Source: Paracoccaceae bacterium
GTDB taxonomy: Bacteria > Pseudomonadota > Alphaproteobacteria > Rhodobacterales > Rhodobacteraceae
Length of the DNA stretch: 64,000 nucleotides
Assembly: GCA_024742405.1 (NCBI GenBank)
Contig: JANSYP010000001.1
Location: 558,001 to 622,000 of the forward strand
Direction: 5' to 3'
Shown here piece after piece: positions 60,536 through 64,000 of the stretch (within the stretch, counting starts at the first letter, position 1; the number at the start of each line of letters is the position of its first letter). The notes below the pieces were generated by a model. It made no database searches. It saw only the letters and a program-made list of their open reading frames with translations, and was not told the origin of the DNA. The position numbers and the translations under genes were made by a program.

Positions 60536-61711
60536 ATGTCCCTGAACATTCTCATCGCCCCGTCCGGTTTCAAGGAATCGCTTTCCGTCGATGCGGTCAT
60601 ACGCGCGATCGGGGACGGGGTTCGGCGCGCCATGCCCGAGGCTCGTATTCTTGCCGCCCCGATGGTCGATGGCGGTGAAGGCACGGTCGAGGCGCTGGTC
60701 CGCTCCACGTCGGGCCGGTTGATCCGCACCCGTGTGACAGGCCCCGTTGGACAACCCGTTGCCAGCTTCTGGGGGCTGTTGGGCGGAGCCGGTCCGCGCA
60801 CGGCCGTGATCGAAATGGCCGCAGCGGCCGGGCTGAGCCTTGTGCCGCGCGAGCAGCGCAACCCGATGCTGACGACAAGCTATGGCGTGGGCGAACTGAT
60901 CCTCGAGGCGCTCGATGCAGGCGCGGAGCGCATCCTGGTAGGTTGCGGCGACAGCGGTATCAATGACGGCGGCGCAGGGCTGGCGCGGGCGCTCGGGGCC
61001 CGGTTGCTGGACGAACACGGGGCCCCGATCGGTCCCGGCGGTGGCGAGCTTGCCTGGCTGCACCGGATCGACATGTCCGGGCTCGATCCGCGGCTGAAAT
61101 CGGTTCAGATCGATGCCGCCGTGAACTGGCACAACCAGCTGCTCGGCCCGCGCGGCGTGGCGCGGGTCTTTGGCCCGCAAAAGGGCGCAACGCCGAGCCA
61201 GGTCGACTATCTTGATGCGGCCCTGGCCCGCTGGGCTCTGGCGATCCGTGCCGAAACCGGGACTGATGTCGCGCGGATGTCCGGCGCCGGGGCGTCAGGC
61301 GGTCTGGGCGCGGGGCTGGCCGCCTTTGCAGGTGCGACGCTGCATCCGCGGTTCGAAATCGTTCTGGAGTATCTGGAGTTCGACCGGCTGCTGGGGCACG
61401 CCGACCTGGTGATCACGGCCGAAGGGTCGCTCGATGGCCAAAGCCCGTTCGGCAAGGTGCCCTGCGAAGTGGGCCGCCGGGCCGAAAGGCGCGGCATTCC
61501 GGCAATTGCGTTGGCCGGGACCATCGGCAAGGGCGCTGGCGAGACGTTCTCCCACGGGATCTCGGCCTTCGCATCGATCCTAAAGCGCCCCTGTTCCCTG
61601 GAAGAGGCTATCGAGAACGGCGAAAAGCTTCTACGCCGGGCTGCCGAGGACGCGGTGCGGATGCTGAGCGTCGGTGTTCGTCTCTCCGCTCGCGGGGCCA
61701 AGGCGGCCTGA
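60536..61711 (+). CDS. glxK: Glycerate kinase (GarK/GlxK family)
   Basis: 391 residues, full length for PF02595. It opens MSLNILIAPSGFKESLSV and contains PMVDGGEGTVEALV, VGCGDSGINDGGAGLARALGARLLD, VFGPQKGATPSQVDYLD, GASGGLGAGLAAF and the late VITAEGSLDGQSPFGK. It phosphorylates D-glycerate, usually to 2-phosphoglycerate, feeding glycolysis from glyoxylate, tartronate or glucarate breakdown. With the DASS gene 106 bp upstream it may serve uptake and use of an organic acid. A terminator follows at 61724. Confidence 0.92.
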   Translation: MSLNILIAPSGFKESLSVDAVIRAIGDGVRRAMPEARILAAPMVDGGEGTVEALVRSTSGRLIRTRVTGPVGQPVASFWGLLGGAGPRTAVIEMAAAAGLSLVPREQRNPMLTTSYGVGELILEALDAGAERILVGCGDSGINDGGAGLARALGARLLDEHGAPIGPGGGELAWLHRIDMSGLDPRLKSVQIDAAVNWHNQLLGPRGVARVFGPQKGATPSQVDYLDAALARWALAIRAETGTDVARMSGAGASGGLGAGLAAFAGATLHPRFEIVLEYLEFDRLLGHADLVITAEGSLDGQSPFGKVPCEVGRRAERRGIPAIALAGTIGKGAGETFSHGISAFASILKRPCSLEEAIENGEKLLRRAAEDAVRMLSVGVRLSARGAKAA

Positions 61712-61723
61712 ACGCACATCCCG

Positions 61724-61767
61724 ACACTCGGCCCGGACCGCCCAAGCTGGCCGGGCCAGTGTTTTTT
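61724..61767 (+). terminator. Intrinsic terminator after glycerate kinase
   Basis: ACACT-C-GGCCCGG pairs with CCGGGCC-AGTGT (one bulged C) around a 14-nt loop, followed by six T. Confidence 0.85.
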
Positions 61768-61778
61768 CTCCGAGTTTT

Positions 61779-61803
61779 GGAATAGATCCCGACACGGCCC
61801 GTT
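61779..61803 (+). promoter_or_regulatory. ECF-type promoter, GGAAT-N16-CGTT
   Basis: GGAAT (-35) and CGTT (-10) are separated by 16 bp, 34 bp upstream of the ECF sigma gene. This is close to the EcfG general-stress consensus GGAAC-N16/17-CGTT. It could be autoregulatory or place the gene under the general stress response. Confidence 0.6.
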
Positions 61804-61836
61804 GTCCGGTCAGGTGACACGAACAGGAGGGGTCAG

Positions 61837-62343
61837 ATGACGGACCGATTTCGACAGGATCTGGTGGCGACAGTGCCAAAGCTGCGCCGGTTTGCCCTGT
61901 CCTTGACCGGGAATGCCGCCGACGCGGACGATCTGGTCCAGTCCGCCTGCGTCAAGGCACTGAAAAACGCGGAACAGTTCCGGGAAGGCACCCGGATGGA
62001 CAGCTGGATGTACCGCATCATTCAGACATTGTGGATCGACGATCGCAGGCGCGCCAAGACGCGCGGCGCCGCCATAGACCCCGAAGACGCCGGTCTGAGC
62101 GACGGCGGCAAGTCCGCCCGCCTGCCCGAAGACCGCATGATGCTCGGGCTCGCGCGAAAGGCGATGGCGACGCTGCCGGAAAAGCAGCGCGCAGCGCTCT
62201 CGCTCGTCGCCATCGAGGGGCTGAGCTACAAGGAAACGGCTCAGGTCCTGGACGTGCCGGTCGGCACCGTCATGAGCCGCCTGGCCAGAGCGCGGGAAGC
62301 GTTGATGCCACAGCTTGGTCTGACGAAAGGAGCCCTGCAATGA
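61837..62343 (+). CDS. RNA polymerase ECF sigma factor
   Basis: 168 residues. Region 2 reads LRRFALSLTGNAADADDLVQSACVKALKN and WMYRIIQTLWIDDRRR; region 4 reads LPEKQRAALSLVAIEGLSYKETAQVLDVPVGTVMSRLARAREAL. GGAGGGG ribosome site. It overlaps its anti-sigma gene by ATGA. The promoter GGAAT/CGTT in front suggests autoregulation or EcfG control. Confidence 0.93.
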   Translation: MTDRFRQDLVATVPKLRRFALSLTGNAADADDLVQSACVKALKNAEQFREGTRMDSWMYRIIQTLWIDDRRRAKTRGAAIDPEDAGLSDGGKSARLPEDRMMLGLARKAMATLPEKQRAALSLVAIEGLSYKETAQVLDVPVGTVMSRLARAREALMPQLGLTKGALQ

Positions 62344-63086
62344 GTTTCGAGACAGTGATGAAAAAGACCCGCCTGGCGGCCTTTGCCGACGGAGAGCTGT
62401 CCCCCGAGGAGGCCGCCGAAGTCGTCATGCATCTTGCCGACCATCCGGAGGATCAAGCCTATGTCGACGCGCTGATGGTGGCCAGCGAGACGCTTGCCGA
62501 GGCATTTTCCGGACCGATGAATGAGCCGGTGCCAAAGGCCATCGAACAGGCCATTCTCGGCAACGGCCCCACCGCGCAGATCGTTCCCTTTCGCCGCCGG
62601 CCCGCGGTATGGGTCGGCACGGCCCTGGCCGCGTCGGTCGCGGCTGCGCTCGTTGCCGTGCCGCTCGCGTTTTCGCCGAATCCGTCCGGTGACGATCTTG
62701 CCGTGGGCTTAGTGAAGCCGGGCTCCTACCTTGCCAGAACGCTCGATACGCTGCCGTCGGGAACGCCGGAAACCGTCGGTGAAGGCAGAGAAGTGATGAT
62801 CCTGGCGACGTTGCCCGTCGACGGCGGATACTGCCGCGAGATCGAGGTGATCGACCAGACCGCGGACCGGATCGACCTGGGGGTCGCCTGCCGGCGGAAC
62901 GCGGGCTGGAATGTCGAGGTGACCCTGTCGGAGCCGTTGTCGGCCACGGGAACCGAAGACGGGTTCGTGGCGGCAAGCGGTGCGGAGGTTCAGGGCCTGC
63001 AACCCTTCCTCGACAGGCTCGGAACAGGGGTCGCTCTGGACCCGGTCAGCGAGGCGGATGCGATTGCGAAAGGCTGGTCCCGCTAG
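62340..63086 (+). CDS. Anti-sigma factor (membrane-anchored, non-zinc type)
   Basis: 248 residues. The N-terminal ~80 form the sigma-binding helices (LAAFADGELSPEEAAEVVMHLADHPEDQAYVDAL), without the HxxxCxxC zinc motif. One membrane helix follows near 97-117 (WVGTALAASVAAALVAVPLAF). The periplasmic ~130 residues are beta-rich, with a Cys pair (GGYCREI, GVACRRN) that could form a disulfide. It should hold the sigma factor inactive until an envelope signal. Coupled to the sigma gene by ATGA. Confidence 0.88.
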   Translation: MSFETVMKKTRLAAFADGELSPEEAAEVVMHLADHPEDQAYVDALMVASETLAEAFSGPMNEPVPKAIEQAILGNGPTAQIVPFRRRPAVWVGTALAASVAAALVAVPLAFSPNPSGDDLAVGLVKPGSYLARTLDTLPSGTPETVGEGREVMILATLPVDGGYCREIEVIDQTADRIDLGVACRRNAGWNVEVTLSEPLSATGTEDGFVAASGAEVQGLQPFLDRLGTGVALDPVSEADAIAKGWSR

Positions 63087-63151
63087 AGGAGCGCCCGAAG
63101 TCCGGCGGAGATCTCTGCCAAGGACACCTTGCGATCGCGGACCAGTTCAGG

Positions 63152-63180
63152 GGGCGGCTCTCAGCCGCCCTCGGTCTTTT
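63152..63180. terminator. Hairpin terminator between anti-sigma gene and protease gene
   Basis: GGGCGGCT-CTC-AGCCGCCC, perfect 8-bp stem, followed on the plus strand by TCGGTCTTTT. It overlaps the last codons of the convergent protease gene. Confidence 0.65.
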
Positions 63181-64000
63181 GGGGTCCGCAGAGCCCGCCC
63201 GGCGAGACCAGGCCGTATCCGAAGATTTCATCCTTGCCTTCGGCCCCGAGGTCGCGCGCGCCATTTCTGAGATGCTCGGCCACCTGCTGCACGCTCAGGG
63301 TATCGTCCCGGGACAGAAGGAGCGCCACCGTCGCCGTCACGAAGGGCACGGCAAAGGAGGTTCCGGTCTTCAGGCGGGCCCCGCGGATGGACGTGGCGGC
63401 GAGCATGTTGACCCCCGGGGCGGCCAGATCGATATGCGGCCCGCGTTGCGCCTGCCGGTAGACGCGCGCCCTTGCATCGACGGCGGTCACGGCGATCACT
63501 CCTTCGTAGGCCGCGGGGTAGGCCGGCAGACCTTTTGGTCCGGCATTGCCCGCGGCGGCGACGAGGACGATCTGCTCAGGTCCGACAATCTGCGCGATGG
63601 TTTGGGACAGAAGCACGTTGTCAGGCCCGGCCAGCGACAGCCCGACCACCCTGACATCGGTGCCCGCCAGTAGATCCAGACCGCGCAGCAGCGAAACGAG
63701 ATCGGCCCGTTCGTCTTCGCCCTGCCTGGAAAATGCATCGACGGCAGTCACCTCGGCGTCACTGATCAGCCCCGGCACGCGGGTGTCCTGGCCGCCGATC
63801 AGGAGGGACGCCACGGCGGTGCCGTGAATGGCCTTGGACGGCGGCAGCCGCGTGTCGGCGAGGGGAATGACCTCCAGCTGCGCGTCCTGGACGATCTCAT
63901 GGTCCGCGTTGATGCCGGTGTCGATCAGGCCGACCGCCACTGTGGTTTCGCACTGTCCCAGGGCCTGGCCCTCGCGCGGCCATCCAATCAGTTCCCAGGA
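63161..64000 (-). CDS. Subtilisin-like S8 serine peptidase (N-terminus beyond window)
   Basis: The frame is open to the last base of the window, so the N-terminus lies outside. The visible 279 residues include the catalytic triad of S8 peptidases: Asp in VGLIDTGIN, His in AIHGTAVASLLIGG, the oxyanion Asn in VAAAGNAGP and Ser in KTGTSFAVPFVTATVALLL. The end (DEIFGYGLVSPGG) is the normal C-terminus of the catalytic domain. It converges on an ECF sigma/anti-sigma operon, which may include it functionally if it cleaves the anti-sigma factor, but this is untested. Confidence 0.9.
   Translation of the reverse strand, partial: SWELIGWPREGQALGQCETTVAVGLIDTGINADHEIVQDAQLEVIPLADTRLPPSKAIHGTAVASLLIGGQDTRVPGLISDAEVTAVDAFSRQGEDERADLVSLLRGLDLLAGTDVRVVGLSLAGPDNVLLSQTIAQIVGPEQIVLVAAAGNAGPKGLPAYPAAYEGVIAVTAVDARARVYRQAQRGPHIDLAAPGVNMLAATSIRGARLKTGTSFAVPFVTATVALLLSRDDTLSVQQVAEHLRNGARDLGAEGKDEIFGYGLVSPGGLCGPQKTEGG

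Noticed and set aside
1-64000. CRISPR arrays, prophage or integrative elements
   Set aside because: No regularly spaced repeats, cas, integrase, capsid or att-like duplications were seen; the only mobile signal is the short transposase scar near 33.8 kb.

Overview
The window is GC-rich throughout (judged by eye, not computed) and densely coded. The gene content fits a marine alphaproteobacterium of the Rhodobacteraceae/Roseobacter type: TRAP (DctPQM and TAXI) and tripartite tricarboxylate transporters, a sulfolactate-degradation operon, a zur/znu locus with the long His-rich ZnuA, an Mla-type lipid transporter with a STAS-fused permease, an EcfG-like promoter and many GMC, aldehyde dehydrogenase and flavoprotein oxidoreductases. 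The genus is not determined. No rRNA, tRNA, CRISPR array, intact insertion sequence or prophage was recognised.

Layout. 1-0.8 kb: the end of a cytochrome b561-YceI fusion. 0.9-4.3 kb: znuB-znuC-zur, with znuA divergent across an operator region. 4.4-9.7 kb: gatB, a lysozyme-like lipoprotein, an MhqD/MhqO-like esterase and ring-cleavage dioxygenase pair, an MBL-fold hydrolase and a small protein. 9.8-18.9 kb: an oxidation island of aldehyde dehydrogenase, GMC oxidoreductase, MFS transporter, aldo/keto reductase, an AcoR-like regulator without GAFTGA and an FMO/BVMO-like flavoprotein. A 20-bp element recurs exactly at two promoters here. 19.0-20.1 kb: decayed SDR and 2,3-butanediol-type dehydrogenase genes. 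20.2-24.8 kb: an RpiR regulator, a DctPQM TRAP operon and a racemase-like protein lacking both catalytic cysteines. 24.8-31.6 kb: a DctB/DctD-like two-component system followed by a TAXI-TRAP transporter, closed by a strong terminator. 31.8-33.7 kb: a PQQ dehydrogenase. 34.8-36.9 kb: a DEAD-box helicase.

36.9-39.1 kb is a gene graveyard with fragments of an AtzH-like gene, a PfkB kinase and a PF07090 glutamine-amidotransferase-like gene. 39.5-42.6 kb: a YafY/VOC pair under a perfect inverted repeat, a small secreted protein and a LysR regulator. 42.8-47.2 kb: an Mla-type operon. 47.8-55.1 kb: a six-gene minus-strand operon suyA-suyB-slcC-comC-tctC-tct(A+B), with a divergent GntR gene and a perfect 16-bp palindrome between them. 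From known chemistry of these families, SlcC and ComC together interconvert (S)- and (R)-sulfolactate through sulfopyruvate, and SuyAB splits the (R) form to pyruvate and sulfite.

55.2-58.5 kb holds the least familiar unit: three translationally coupled genes for an alpha/beta hydrolase, a P-loop protein with a DUF1611-like core, and a full-length ABC-exporter homologue in which every ATPase motif is erased. This is the best candidate here for an undescribed system. It is followed by a DASS-type transporter with an unusual basic tail, a glycerate kinase, an ECF sigma/anti-sigma pair behind an EcfG-like promoter, and a subtilisin-like protease cut by the window end.
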